Source: a virus
Reading direction: 5' to 3' (one strand)
IMG/VR virus record: IMGVR_UViG_3300046816_000121
Span: 1 to 29,297 of that record
Length of the DNA stretch: 29,297 bases
In this document: piece by piece, positions 1-7,990 of the stretch
Numbering within the stretch: the stretch's first letter is position 1
Layout of the letters: the number at the start of each line of letters is the position of its first letter
The notes under the pieces: model-generated
The model's input: the letters and a program-made list of their open reading frames with translations, nothing else
The model's database searches: none
What the model was told of the DNA's origin: nothing
Program-made: the position numbers and the translations under genes

Positions 1-14
1 AGGCGGGTTGATCC

Positions 15-1679
15 GTGGCGACGATCACGATTGCCGAGCGCGAGCAGAAGCGGGTGAAGGCGATCTCGGCTCCGGTCACGTTCGAGTCAGATCTCCTCGC
101 GGCCGTTCGCGAGATGCTCGCCGCGGCAACAGAGATCCGCTTCCCGTCGACGCGATACCGCGCGGACCCCGTTGCGTTCTTCCGCGAGATCCTCGGGCTC
201 GAGCCCTGGTCTCGCCAGGTCGAGATCCTGGAGGCTGTGCGGGACAATCCGCGCGTCGCGGTTCGCAGCGGCCACAAGATCGGCAAGTCGAACGTCGCCG
301 CGGGCCTCGCGCTCTGGTACTACTGTTCTTTCCCCGACGCGCGCGCGATCATGTCTTCGACGACGGCGCGCCAGGTCGACCAGATCCTTTGGCGCGAACT
401 GCGAATGATGCGCGCGCGCGGCGGACGTTGTGTTGCGTGCAAGCTCGAAGACCCGGACGGCAGAAGGATCAAGCGCCCGTGCCCGCATTCGGCGACGATC
501 GACGGCGAGATCGGCGAGCTCGCGAGGACGGGCCTCAAGTCCGACGACTTCCGCGAGGTCGTCGGCTTCACGGCGCGCGAGGCGGAGGCCGTCGCCGGGA
601 TCAGCGGGCGCAACTTGCTGTATCTCGTCGACGAAGCGAGCGGCGTACCGGACGAGATCTTCGAGGCGATCGAAGGCAATCGCGCGGGCGGCGCACGGAT
701 TGTCATGTTCTCGAATCCAACGCGCACGAGCGGCGAGTTCTTCGAGGCGTTCCACGGGAAGAAGAGCTTCTACAAAACGATCACGGTCTCGAGCGAAGAG
801 ACGCCCAACGCGGTGAGCGGAACGAACTCGATCCCGGGCCTTGCTGAGCGCGAATGGATCGAGCTGAAGCGCGAGGAGTACGGCGAGGAGTCGGCGCTAT
901 ACAAGATCCGGATCAAGGGCGAGCACGCGCTACACGAGGACGGGCGCATTTTCTCCGTGCATGCGATCGCGCAGGCCCAACAGCGCTGGCACGAGACGCC
1001 GGAGAGCGGGCGTCTTTTCGTCGGTCTCGATCCCGCCGGCCCGACGGGCAGCGGCGACGAGACCGTTTTCTCGACGCGACGAGGGCTCAAGCAACTCGCG
1101 ATCGTTCCGATGCGCGGACTGACGGACGAAGCGCACCTCGTGCACCTTCTCGGGCTCCTCGCGAAGCACAAGCTCCCGCGTGAGACGCCGGTCGTCGTCG
1201 TCGATCGCGAAGGCTCTATCGGCTCGAGCCTCTACGGGCTCTTGCGCAACTACGCGGAGATGCACGCTGGCGCCTTTGAGCTTGTGGGTGTGCGCGCGTC
1301 GGATCGAGCGATGCGACAGCCGTTTATATATGCGCGCATGCGTGACGAACTCGCGGCGAACCTCGAAGCGTGGATCCGCGACGGCGGAGCGATCCTCGAA
1401 GACACGAAGCTCGAGGCGGAGCTCCATGAGTGGGAATGGAAGCAGCAAGCCGATGGGCGCTTGAAGCTCACGCCAAAGCCGGATGTGAAGAAGAAGCTCG
1501 GGCGCTCGCCGGATCGTTACGACGCGCTCGCCCTCTCCGTGTGGGAGCCGCTCTCCCTTCGAGAAAACGCGCCCGGCGCAGCGAAGGATCTCGCGGAAAC
1601 TAAGGCACACGAGCGCGACGGATACGACGCGCCAGCAATCGATCCGTACGCTGGCGCGGCGACATGGGAGAATCGATAG
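15..1679 (+). CDS. Terminase large subunit (TerL)
   Basis: Packaging motor that pumps DNA into the prohead through the portal and cuts it. The 554-aa protein has the normal TerL length and two expected domains. N-terminal ATPase: Walker A-like RSGHKIGKS at residues 84-92 and Walker B LLYLVDEAS at 201-209 with D206/E207. C-terminal RNase H-like nuclease: acidic residues D339 in GLDPAG, D397 in VVVDREG and D503 in RYDALALS. The GTG start at 15 has AGGCGGG at positions 1-7 as a ribosome binding site. A Cys/His cluster (C139, C142, C156, H158) sits inside the ATPase domain and could bind zinc, which is uncommon for TerL. No small terminase precedes it in the window; it may lie upstream or be one of the next two genes. 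The next gene starts directly after its stop. Confidence 0.95.
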   Translation: MATITIAEREQKRVKAISAPVTFESDLLAAVREMLAAATEIRFPSTRYRADPVAFFREILGLEPWSRQVEILEAVRDNPRVAVRSGHKIGKSNVAAGLALWYYCSFPDARAIMSSTTARQVDQILWRELRMMRARGGRCVACKLEDPDGRRIKRPCPHSATIDGEIGELARTGLKSDDFREVVGFTAREAEAVAGISGRNLLYLVDEASGVPDEIFEAIEGNRAGGARIVMFSNPTRTSGEFFEAFHGKKSFYKTITVSSEETPNAVSGTNSIPGLAEREWIELKREEYGEESALYKIRIKGEHALHEDGRIFSVHAIAQAQQRWHETPESGRLFVGLDPAGPTGSGDETVFSTRRGLKQLAIVPMRGLTDEAHLVHLLGLLAKHKLPRETPVVVVDREGSIGSSLYGLLRNYAEMHAGAFELVGVRASDRAMRQPFIYARMRDELAANLEAWIRDGGAILEDTKLEAELHEWEWKQQADGRLKLTPKPDVKKKLGRSPDRYDALALSVWEPLSLRENAPGAAKDLAETKAHERDGYDAPAIDPYAGAATWENR

Positions 1680-2048
1680 ATGGCAAAGAAGAAGCCGGCC
1701 GAAAAGCGAGTTGCGCTGCGTCTCTCTGGGGCTGTGATCGCGGGGATCGACGCTGTGCGAGGAACGAAGTCGCGAGCGTGGACGATCCGCGAACTGTTGA
1801 TCTCGGAACTCAAACGGCGCGCGAAATCTCGGCGTAGCGTGGCCAGCAAGAAGAAGCGGCTCGCTGCGGCAAGAGCAGACGAAAGAAGCTGGGCGCGGGC
1901 GATGCGCACCGAGCGCAGGCGCGCGAAGGAACGCGAGGCCGCCGAGAAGAAGCAGGCCCGGGCGGACGCGAGGCGATTGCGCAAACCGGTGGTGGTTACC
2001 CTTTCGCGAGAACAGCTGCGTCTGCTCAATTGGTATTACAAAAGATGA
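1680..2048 (+). CDS. Basic protein with ribbon-helix-helix-like N-terminus
   Basis: A 122-aa, very Lys/Arg-rich protein. Residues about 9-50 alternate as in a ribbon-helix-helix DNA-binding domain: a short strand (VALRLS), a helix (GAVIAGIDAVRG) and a second helix (WTIRELLISELKRR). Residues 50-105 form a highly charged helical segment rich in R, K, A and E. The ATG immediately follows the terminase stop, so the two are probably translated together. Its place between terminase and portal suggests a role in packaging (possibly an unusual small terminase) or in late regulation; neither is shown. The RHH reading is by eye only. Confidence 0.7.
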   Translation: MAKKKPAEKRVALRLSGAVIAGIDAVRGTKSRAWTIRELLISELKRRAKSRRSVASKKKRLAAARADERSWARAMRTERRRAKEREAAEKKQARADARRLRKPVVVTLSREQLRLLNWYYKR

Positions 2049-2269
2049 CGCCGGGCAGGCGCTCGCTCGTCGCGATCCTTCAACGCACGACGGGTGCGTT
2101 CGTGGCGGCGCGTTGTCGCGTGTCGAGGTCCGCAGTTTCTTCGTGGGCAACCGGCGCGTGTGTGCCGTCGCCGTCGGCCCGGCAACTGCTCGAAAGCAAC
2201 TACGGAATCAGATCCGACGGATGGGCGTTGCCCGACTTTTCAAAAACGCGCGCGAGACGTCGGGCGTAG
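2045..2269 (+). CDS. Small HTH DNA-binding protein
   Basis: A 74-aa protein resembling a Cro/C1-type helix-turn-helix. Residues about 18-50 contain FVAARCRVSRSAVSSWATG, with the SRSAVSSW recognition-helix pattern, then a short PSPSARQLLESNYGI segment typical of small phage XRE-like proteins. I chose the ATG at 2045 because it overlaps the previous stop as ATGA; an in-frame TTG at 2030 is a weaker alternative. It lies between the RHH-like gene and the portal, where a small terminase DNA-recognition subunit or a regulator could sit. Function cannot be settled from sequence alone. Confidence 0.65.
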   Translation: MTPGRRSLVAILQRTTGAFVAARCRVSRSAVSSWATGACVPSPSARQLLESNYGIRSDGWALPDFSKTRARRRA

Positions 2270-2308
2270 TCCAGTCCGAACACGTCCGGACCGTGCCATG
2301 GCTCGGGC

Positions 2309-3643
2309 GTGGGATTCGTCCAGCGAGTTGCGGCCCTCATGGGGATCAGTGCGTATGCGCTGCCTCCGTCGCCGCTTCCGAGTCTCGACGACTATTCCGT
2401 CGAAGAGGTCCGCGCTGCGTTCGGCGGTCAACTCCAGACCGCGCCCTCGAGCAAAACCCGCTGGTACCTCTCCGACCTCGAAGCGGCTGAGCACGCATCC
2501 GACACGGGGTGGCTCGCGTCGGCTGCGCAGCTCATTCGCGCGATGCGAAAAGACGGCGTGCTCGCGGGCGTGCTCTCGACGCGCACCGATGGGCTTGTGC
2601 GTCTGCCGAAGAGATTCCGAGGCGACCAACGCATCGTCGCCGCGCTCGAGCAAGGTCACGAGCTGTCGCGAAGCGTCTTCGATGAAATGTTTCCGCCCGC
2701 GGAGATCGCGTTACTCGCGTCCGACGGGGTAACGCTCGGCGTCGGCGTCGCGGAGCTCGTGAAGGTCGAGGGGCGCGATTACCCAGTGCTCGTCCGCCTC
2801 GATCCGGAATTTCTGATCTACCGCTGGAATGAGAACCGCTGGTATTTCCGATCCATCGCGGGACTGATCCCGATCACACCGGGAGACGGTCGATGGATCT
2901 TGCATGTGCCGGGCGGACGCAATGCGCCGTGGCAGCACGGGCTCTGGCGCGCGCTTGGTCGGGCGTGGATCCGCAAAGAGCACGCGAACATGCACAAGGA
3001 CAATTGGGAGGCGAAGTTAGCCAATCCCGCACGCGTCGCCGTGGCTCCGCAGGGCGCGACCGAAGAGCAGCAAGAGAACTGGTTCCGCCGCGTGATGGCG
3101 TGGGGCGTCAACACCGTCTTCGGAATGAAGCCGGGTTACGACGTGCGGCTCCTCGAGAGCAACGGCCGCGGCTGGGATTCGTTCAACCAAACGATCAAGG
3201 ACCAAAACAACGAGATGACGATCGCGCTCGCTGGCCAAACGGTCACGACCGACGGCGGCGCGGGCTTCAGCAACGCCGACATTCACAAGAGCATTCGCTC
3301 GGACCTGATCCAGGCGACCGCGGACGCTCTCGCGTACACGCTCAACACGCAAGGGCTCCCGCCGTTCATCCTTGAGCGCTTCGGAGAAGAAGCTCTCGAC
3401 AACGGCGCGATCGTGCAATGGGACACGAAGCCCGCGAAGGACCAGAGCACCGAAGCGACCGCGATGGTTCAAGCGGCGACCGCGATCACGACGCTCCGCG
3501 ACACGCTCAGCGCGAGCGGAAAGGTTCTCGACGTCGACGCGCTGTGCGTCCAGTTCGGGATCCCGGTCGTCGCGCCGAACGAAGTCGTCGACGCCGAGGC
3601 CGACAAAAAGCCGCGCCTCTCTCTCGTGAAAGAGGCCGCGTGA
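2309..3643 (+). CDS. Portal protein, Mu gp29-like (DUF935 type)
   Basis: Forms the dodecameric ring at the head vertex through which DNA passes and to which the neck attaches. The 444-aa length is typical. The C-terminal half has DUF935-like character: IKDQNNEMTIALAGQTVTT, followed by a segment with DLIQATADALAYTLN and then LPPFILERFGEE. The central region (YRWNENRWYF, then LWRALGRAWIRKEHANMHKD) also fits. The start is uncertain: GTG at 2309 has only a weak ribosome binding site, and ATG at 2339 is in frame and would remove 10 residues. The stop overlaps the protease start as TGATG. No gp30/F-type minor head gene follows, unlike in Mu. Confidence 0.88.
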   Translation: MGFVQRVAALMGISAYALPPSPLPSLDDYSVEEVRAAFGGQLQTAPSSKTRWYLSDLEAAEHASDTGWLASAAQLIRAMRKDGVLAGVLSTRTDGLVRLPKRFRGDQRIVAALEQGHELSRSVFDEMFPPAEIALLASDGVTLGVGVAELVKVEGRDYPVLVRLDPEFLIYRWNENRWYFRSIAGLIPITPGDGRWILHVPGGRNAPWQHGLWRALGRAWIRKEHANMHKDNWEAKLANPARVAVAPQGATEEQQENWFRRVMAWGVNTVFGMKPGYDVRLLESNGRGWDSFNQTIKDQNNEMTIALAGQTVTTDGGAGFSNADIHKSIRSDLIQATADALAYTLNTQGLPPFILERFGEEALDNGAIVQWDTKPAKDQSTEATAMVQAATAITTLRDTLSASGKVLDVDALCVQFGIPVVAPNEVVDAEADKKPRLSLVKEAA

Positions 3644-5127
3644 TGGCGTGGTCGAAGAAAGAGCCGCGCGAGTTCCGCCCGAAGGGCGCGCTTGCGCTCG
3701 ACCCGAAAGCGTTCGGGCTCATGTTCGCGCTCGCGGAAGAGCCGGCCGTCGATGTCGTTGAAGGCGTCGCGCGGATCACGGTGCGCGGTCCGCTTCTTCA
3801 TCACGCGGACTCGTGGGGCTGCTTCGATTCGTACGACGGGATCAAGGCCCGCGTAGCCGAGGCGATCGAGAAGAAGCCGTCGTCCGTCGTGCTCGTGATC
3901 GACTCTCCAGGCGGACTGGTGTCGGGCGTCTTCGAGACGGCACGCGCGATCCGCTCAATGTGCGACGCGGCGGGGGTTGCTCTCTTCGCGTACGTGGACG
4001 GCGCGGCGCAGAGCGCGGCTTACGCGCTCGCCGCAGCCGCTCGGCACATCGCATCACCGGAGACGGGCAACGTCGGCTCGGTTGGCGTCGTCGCGGAAAT
4101 GGTCGACGTATCGGCCGCCGACGCGCGCAACGGGATCGCGTTCAAGATCATCACGTCGGGCGCTCGCAAGGCGGACGGAAACATCCACGTTCCGATCAGC
4201 GACGGAGCGGCCGCGGCGACGCAAAAGCAGGTCGACTACCTCGCCCAGATCTTCTTCAAGCACGTTGCGGCGTTCCGAAACGGAATGAGCGTCGAGCAGG
4301 TGCGCGCGCTCGAGGCGGGAACGTTCATCGGAAACGACGCGCTCGCGCAAGGTCTAGTCGACGAAGTGGCAACGCTCGACGACCTCATGACAACGGCGGC
4401 GACCGGATCGGTTCCCGCGAAAGATGGCTCGGCCCAAGCGGCCAACGGAGAAAAGAAAATGAGCAAGCTATACGAAGACGCGATCGCAGGACTTCGCAAG
4501 GCCGCCGAGAGCGACGACGCCGAAGAGGCGAAGAAGGCGAAGCGCATGCTTCAAGCCGAGCTCGCCGAAGATTCGGACGGCGACAGCGACAAGCCGGAAC
4601 CGAAGAAGGAAGACGCGAAGGCGGACGACTCGGACGGCGACGGCAGCGACGAGCCGAAGAAGGAAGACGCGAAGGCCGAGGGCGACGCGCCCGCGATGCC
4701 TCCGAAGAAGGACGAGGACGCGAAGGCGATGGCCGCTCGCGCGATCGCCAAGGTCGAGTCCTTCGAGGCGGCGCAAGCCAAGGCCGCCGAAGTCTCGGAG
4801 CGCCGCGAGCTTCTCGCCACGCGTCCCGACTTCAGCCAAGAGGTTCTCGCGACGCTCGCGAATGCTTCGATCGAAACGGTGCGCGGCGCGGTGAAGACGT
4901 GGCCCCGCGGTCCGGCTCGCAAGCCGGCGGCCGCGATCTCCGCGATCGGCACTCGCGGCGACGGACAAGGCGACGGCGAAGCGTCGCACCTCCCGCCCGC
5001 GGAGAAGCTCGCGCTCGATCGCGCGATGGGTCTCGTCGACGAGAAGCCCGGCGTTCGCGCCGACGGCAACCGCTTGATCCTCGGCGAGTTCATGCCGGTG
5101 AAGACCGACGACAAGGGCGCTCGGTAA
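3643..5127 (+). CDS. Prohead protease, S49 (SppA-like) family, fused to scaffold
   Basis: A 494-aa protein: an S49 serine protease domain (about residues 40-250) followed by a scaffold-like C-terminus. The family matures proheads by cleaving the scaffold. Visible motifs are VLVIDSPGG (83-91), AAQSAAYALA with nucleophile candidate S124, GNVGSVGVV (142-150) and SGARKADG with candidate K176. The S-to-K spacing of 52 residues equals that of the Ser147/Lys199 dyad of Bacillus subtilis SppA. Residues about 290-345 are an acidic and Lys-rich linker with repeated PKKEDAKA blocks. I start it at ATG 3643, which overlaps the portal stop, rather than further upstream inside the portal gene. The scaffold part is probably also made alone from an internal start (separate entry). 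Confidence 0.9.
   Translation: MAWSKKEPREFRPKGALALDPKAFGLMFALAEEPAVDVVEGVARITVRGPLLHHADSWGCFDSYDGIKARVAEAIEKKPSSVVLVIDSPGGLVSGVFETARAIRSMCDAAGVALFAYVDGAAQSAAYALAAAARHIASPETGNVGSVGVVAEMVDVSAADARNGIAFKIITSGARKADGNIHVPISDGAAAATQKQVDYLAQIFFKHVAAFRNGMSVEQVRALEAGTFIGNDALAQGLVDEVATLDDLMTTAATGSVPAKDGSAQAANGEKKMSKLYEDAIAGLRKAAESDDAEEAKKAKRMLQAELAEDSDGDSDKPEPKKEDAKADDSDGDGSDEPKKEDAKAEGDAPAMPPKKDEDAKAMAARAIAKVESFEAAQAKAAEVSERRELLATRPDFSQEVLATLANASIETVRGAVKTWPRGPARKPAAAISAIGTRGDGQGDGEASHLPPAEKLALDRAMGLVDEKPGVRADGNRLILGEFMPVKTDDKGAR
4459..5127 (+). CDS. Nested in-frame scaffold protein
   Basis: An internal ATG at 4459 (Met273 of the protease ORF) is preceded by GGAG at 4447-4450 with an 8-nt A-rich spacer, among the best ribosome binding sites in the window. 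It would yield a 222-aa protein lacking the protease domain: an acidic, Lys-rich N-terminal region (blocks of PKKEDAKA), a helical segment (residues about 90-120) and an end with MGLVDEKPGVRADGNRLILG. Lambda C/Nu3 and Mu I/Z use the same layout, with scaffold made from an internal start in the protease gene. This is inferred from that precedent plus the visible ribosome binding site. Confidence 0.78.
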   Translation: MSKLYEDAIAGLRKAAESDDAEEAKKAKRMLQAELAEDSDGDSDKPEPKKEDAKADDSDGDGSDEPKKEDAKAEGDAPAMPPKKDEDAKAMAARAIAKVESFEAAQAKAAEVSERRELLATRPDFSQEVLATLANASIETVRGAVKTWPRGPARKPAAAISAIGTRGDGQGDGEASHLPPAEKLALDRAMGLVDEKPGVRADGNRLILGEFMPVKTDDKGAR

Positions 5128-5201
5128 CGAGCGGCGCAGCAAACCAAACGCGACAACGACTCTAGGGCGCCCGAAGCGGCGAATCGAAAAAGGTTGAGAC
5201 C

Positions 5202-6236
5202 ATGACGGAACGAATGACGAAGGAAAAGGACGCGGGTTATCTCGAGTTCGTGCTCACGAGCGCGGCGGTCGCGGTCAAGGGCGAGGTCGCTTGCCTCGAC
5301 ACCTCGACCGGGATTGTGACCGTCGGCGGCACGTCGACGACGCTGATCCCGATCGGCTACTTCACCGAATCGCTCACGGGCGACGGGACCACGAAGACGT
5401 CGATCAAGCTCTTCCAGGAGCTTCGCCTTCACTGGCTCGACAACGACGACAGCCCGAACGACGTGCAGACCAGCGACGTCGGAAATGAGGTCTACCTCAA
5501 GGACGGCAAGACGGTCTCGACGCTCTCGACTGGTCGATCGATTGCGGGTCGCGTCTTCGCGATCAGCACGCTCGACGGCGTTCTCGTGCAAGCGGGCGCG
5601 GCAGTCATGGGCCCAACCGGCGGCGGCGTCGCTGGCGGCGCGGTCGCATCGCGCGCGGCGCTCAAGGGCGTCGGCGCGACGTCTCGGTACGACGGGCAGC
5701 TCGTGCTCGTGAAGACCGACGGGTCGATGTGGCGATTCGTTGCCGCGAGCATCGTCGAAGCCGACGGCGCCGACGAACTCGCGATCGCGCCGACGAGCGG
5801 GACCGGCATGTGGCTCCGCGCGGACAAGAGCTTCGTGATGAAGCTTCCGATCGATCACACCATGTCGGACGGTCAGGAGATCTGCGAGATCCCGGCCGGC
5901 ATGGCGGTCAAGCTCGCGGCCGAGCCGTTCTGGGAAGTCACGACCGGATGGACCGGCGGATCGAGCGCGTCGATCGGAATCGCATCGAGCCAGACCGGAT
6001 ACAACACGGCGGGCGACTTGCTCGGCGGCGCAGCCGGCGAGTTGACCGCGGTGCTCGGCACGACCGGCGTCAAGCCGGGCACGATCGGGCCCCATGTCGA
6101 CACGCTGGTCGAGCGTCAAGCGCTCGTCATGGTGTCGGGCGACACGATCACCTACGAGAAAATCGCGGACACGTACGGAGCCGGCGCCGGCTTCGTGTGC
6201 ATCCCCGTTCTCGTCGCGACGGTCGCGGGCGGCTGA
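5202..6236 (+). CDS. Capsid decoration (head-stabilising) protein, multi-domain
   Basis: A 344-aa protein between scaffold and major capsid. Its N-terminal half (about 1-130) is beta-rich and resembles small capsid cement proteins: KGEVACLDTSTGIVTVGG, then IPIGYFTESLTGDG and GRVFAISTLDGVLVQAGAA. The remainder adds at least two beta-rich modules, a Gly/Ala linker (PTGGGVAGGAVAS, about 139-151) then VKTDGSMWRFVAAS, and later IPAGMAVKLAAEPFWEVTTG with TAGDLLGGAAGEL. Typical decoration proteins are 110-150 aa, so this one is enlarged and probably exposes extra domains on the capsid. ATG 5202 has AAAGG at 5190-5194. Position and N-terminal character support the call; the C-terminal domains could instead bind receptors or surfaces. 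Confidence 0.65.
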   Translation: MTERMTKEKDAGYLEFVLTSAAVAVKGEVACLDTSTGIVTVGGTSTTLIPIGYFTESLTGDGTTKTSIKLFQELRLHWLDNDDSPNDVQTSDVGNEVYLKDGKTVSTLSTGRSIAGRVFAISTLDGVLVQAGAAVMGPTGGGVAGGAVASRAALKGVGATSRYDGQLVLVKTDGSMWRFVAASIVEADGADELAIAPTSGTGMWLRADKSFVMKLPIDHTMSDGQEICEIPAGMAVKLAAEPFWEVTTGWTGGSSASIGIASSQTGYNTAGDLLGGAAGELTAVLGTTGVKPGTIGPHVDTLVERQALVMVSGDTITYEKIADTYGAGAGFVCIPVLVATVAGG

Positions 6237-6261
6237 TCGCTCTTCTCATAACCCAAGCCCG

Positions 6262-6286
6262 GCCCCGCGGTCACGAGCCGCGGGGC
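6262..6286 (+). other. GC-rich hairpin before the major capsid gene
   Basis: A perfect 9-bp stem, GCCCCGCGG at 6262-6270 and CCGCGGGGC at 6278-6286, with a 7-nt loop. It is followed by TTAGGGCGTT and no T-tract, so it is not a standard intrinsic terminator. It sits in the 105-nt spacer between decoration and capsid genes and may act as an attenuator, a processing site or an mRNA-stabilising structure. Confidence 0.6.
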
Positions 6287-6341
6287 TTAGGGCGTTAGAG
6301 GGACGCCGCGCGCTCCCAAAAGACGAAAAGGAAAATCCAAC

Positions 6342-7373
6342 ATGCCCGCGTTGACCCCATCGTTTCTGTACGACCTCGAGAGCAATCTCCGCCTCATCAC
6401 GTCGCGAGAGTATGAGCGCCTGACGCGCTCGCTCTGGTGGACGAAGATCGCCAAGCGCATGCCGAGCGGCGCGAAGAAGGAGCGGATCAACTGGCTCCTC
6501 GACACGGCGAAGATCGAGCGGACCTCCAAGGGAGGCGGCGAGGTCTCTTTCGAGGATCTCGCGATGCAGACGACCGAGTTCGAGAACCTCAACGCGGCCG
6601 CGGGCCTCAAGCTCAAGAAGGAGCAGCTTGAGGATCTCGACGGCAACGGCGTCCAGCTCGCGACGCACTGGTCGCGCATGATGGGCGCGTATGCGGCTTA
6701 CTGGCCGCAGAAGATGCTCGCGCAGGCGATCATCGCGAACCCAAACACGTACGACGGGCGCCCGTTCTTCGACACGGCGCACCCGTTCAACCCGTTCAAG
6801 ACGAGCCTCGGCACGTTCAAGAACGTGTTCACCTCGAGCTCGAGCGGGATCTACCCGGGCGCGCTGAAGATCGACAACTCGGTCGATCTCGAGACCGCGG
6901 TCCAGAACGTCGCCAAGGCGATCGCGTACATCGCATCACTAAAGATGCCCAACGGCGAGGACCCGCGCTTCCTCAAGGTCGCCGGGATCGGCGTGCCTCC
7001 GGCGCTCGTCGCTCGAGCACAGCAGATCACCAACGCGAAGTTCATCGCTCAGGCGGCGGGCAGCGCAGCGGGCAGCGGCGACGTCGAGGCCGTGGTGCGC
7101 AACTTCGGACTCGGCCAGCCGTTCGAGATGCCGGAGCTCGGCTCCGCGTTCGGCGGCTCGGATACGAGCTGGTACATCCTCACCGAGGAGATCACCAGCA
7201 ACGATCTCGGCGCGTTCGTGTACGTCGACCGTGAGCCGTTCTCGGTCGTTTACCACGGCCCGCAGACCGACGCGGAGCTTGCGCGCAAGCGTGAGTTTCA
7301 GTGGACGACCGAGGGCCGAAACGTTGTGGGCGCGGGTCATCCATACCTGCTCTTCCGAGCGGACGCCTCCTAA
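6342..7373 (+). CDS. Major capsid protein, Mu gpT-like
   Basis: The 343-aa main shell protein. The N-terminus (MPALTPSFLYDLESNLR), the central part (AYWPQKMLAQAIIANPNTYDGRPFFDTAHPFNP) and the C-terminal part (TSWYILTEEITSNDLGAFV) follow the Mu-like major head subunit family. The DG-PFF-THP motif is a good family marker. A purine-rich AAAAGGAAAA precedes ATG 6342. The gene is isolated by 105-nt and 122-nt spacers, unlike nearly every neighbour, which suggests separate control of its expression. Confidence 0.9.
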   Translation: MPALTPSFLYDLESNLRLITSREYERLTRSLWWTKIAKRMPSGAKKERINWLLDTAKIERTSKGGGEVSFEDLAMQTTEFENLNAAAGLKLKKEQLEDLDGNGVQLATHWSRMMGAYAAYWPQKMLAQAIIANPNTYDGRPFFDTAHPFNPFKTSLGTFKNVFTSSSSGIYPGALKIDNSVDLETAVQNVAKAIAYIASLKMPNGEDPRFLKVAGIGVPPALVARAQQITNAKFIAQAAGSAAGSGDVEAVVRNFGLGQPFEMPELGSAFGGSDTSWYILTEEITSNDLGAFVYVDREPFSVVYHGPQTDAELARKREFQWTTEGRNVVGAGHPYLLFRADAS

Positions 7374-7390
7374 CAAGGACTACCGAAAGG

Positions 7391-7434
7391 GGAGGGCGAC
7401 GCGCGGTCCTGGCCATGGTCCCGCGTCGCCCTCC
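7391..7434 (+). other. Strong 13-bp stem-loop after the capsid gene
   Basis: Perfect inverted repeat GGAGGGCGACGCG (7391-7403) and CGCGTCGCCCTCC (7422-7434) with an 18-nt loop, 18 nt after the capsid stop. No T-run follows, so a classic Rho-independent terminator is unlikely. It may be a partial terminator or a 3' stabiliser of the capsid mRNA, reducing readthrough into lower-abundance tail genes. Confidence 0.65.
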
Positions 7435-7448
7435 GACAGCAACACCCG

Positions 7449-7473
7449 GCCCGCTGCCTATCAAGGCGCGGGC
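7449..7473 (+). other. Second small hairpin with GGGCTTAGGGC repeat
   Basis: GCCCGC (7449-7454) pairs with GCGGGC (7468-7473). The 3' arm runs into GGGCTTAGGGC (7470-7480), which also occurs at 6283-6293 directly after the hairpin before the capsid gene. The arrangement (CCCGGCCC, hairpin, GGGCTTAGGGC, GAG-rich ribosome binding site) is shared by both spacers around the capsid gene. Confidence 0.45.
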
Positions 7474-7495
7474 TTAGGGCATTGAGAGACATTAC

Positions 7496-7990
7496 GTGAC
7501 CGCCTATCTCGACCTCGACGCGTTCAAAGCTCGCTCGGACATGCCGGCGACGGACGTTGACACGCTCGACGCACGCGAGACTGGATTCTTCGACGCGGCG
7601 CTCGAGGACCAGTCCCGATGGATCGACTCGCGCCTCTCGAAGCGATATGCGGTTCCGTTTCTCGCGCCGTACCCGCGCGCCGTCATGCGATGGCTCGCGA
7701 GGCTCGTCACGGTCGATGCGTACCTAAAGCGCGGAGTCGATCCGAACGACTTGCAATTTGCGATCACGACCGCGAAGGCGGAAGAGGCGAAGGCCGAGAT
7801 CAAAGAAGCGGCAGACGAGCAGAACGGTCTTTTCGAGCTTCCGCTTCTCGAGGGCGGCGCCACGGCGGCGACGCGCGGCGGGCCACTCGGCTACTCGGAG
7901 GCGAGCCCGTATGTGTGGACGGATCGACAAGGCGCGACCGGAAGCAGTGAAGACGCGTCGGGAACCGGAAGCGGTGACGGCAATGGATGA
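7496..7990 (+). CDS. Mu gp36-like (DUF1320) head-tail joining protein
   Basis: A 164-aa protein. Residues 1-110 match the DUF1320 pattern of a helical head-completion protein: start MTAYLDLDAFKAR, then FFDAALEDQSRWIDSRLSKRY and AVMRWLARLVTVDAYLKRG. In the family it joins the portal side of the head to the tail. The C-terminal about 40 residues are Gly/Ser-rich and probably disordered. GTG 7496 has GAGAGA at 7484-7489 upstream. The end overlaps the next gene by 8 nt. Confidence 0.8.
   Translation: MTAYLDLDAFKARSDMPATDVDTLDARETGFFDAALEDQSRWIDSRLSKRYAVPFLAPYPRAVMRWLARLVTVDAYLKRGVDPNDLQFAITTAKAEEAKAEIKEAADEQNGLFELPLLEGGATAATRGGPLGYSEASPYVWTDRQGATGSSEDASGTGSGDGNG

Noticed and set aside
930-2150. 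406-aa open frame on the minus strand
   Set aside because: It lies antisense to terminase and the RHH-like gene, with no coding logic or recognisable motifs.
4570-4720. Tandem DNA repeat array or CRISPR-like array
   Set aside because: The repetition reflects codons for PKKEDAKA-type acidic/Lys linker blocks in the scaffold, not regularly spaced repeats.
4551-6119. 522-aa open frame on the minus strand
   Set aside because: It lies antisense to the scaffold and decoration genes. Its composition is Arg/Ala-rich without domains, as expected from high third-position GC.
7391-7434. Rho-independent terminator
   Set aside because: The 13-bp stem is strong but is followed by GACAGCAAC, not a T-run, so it is listed only as a stem-loop.
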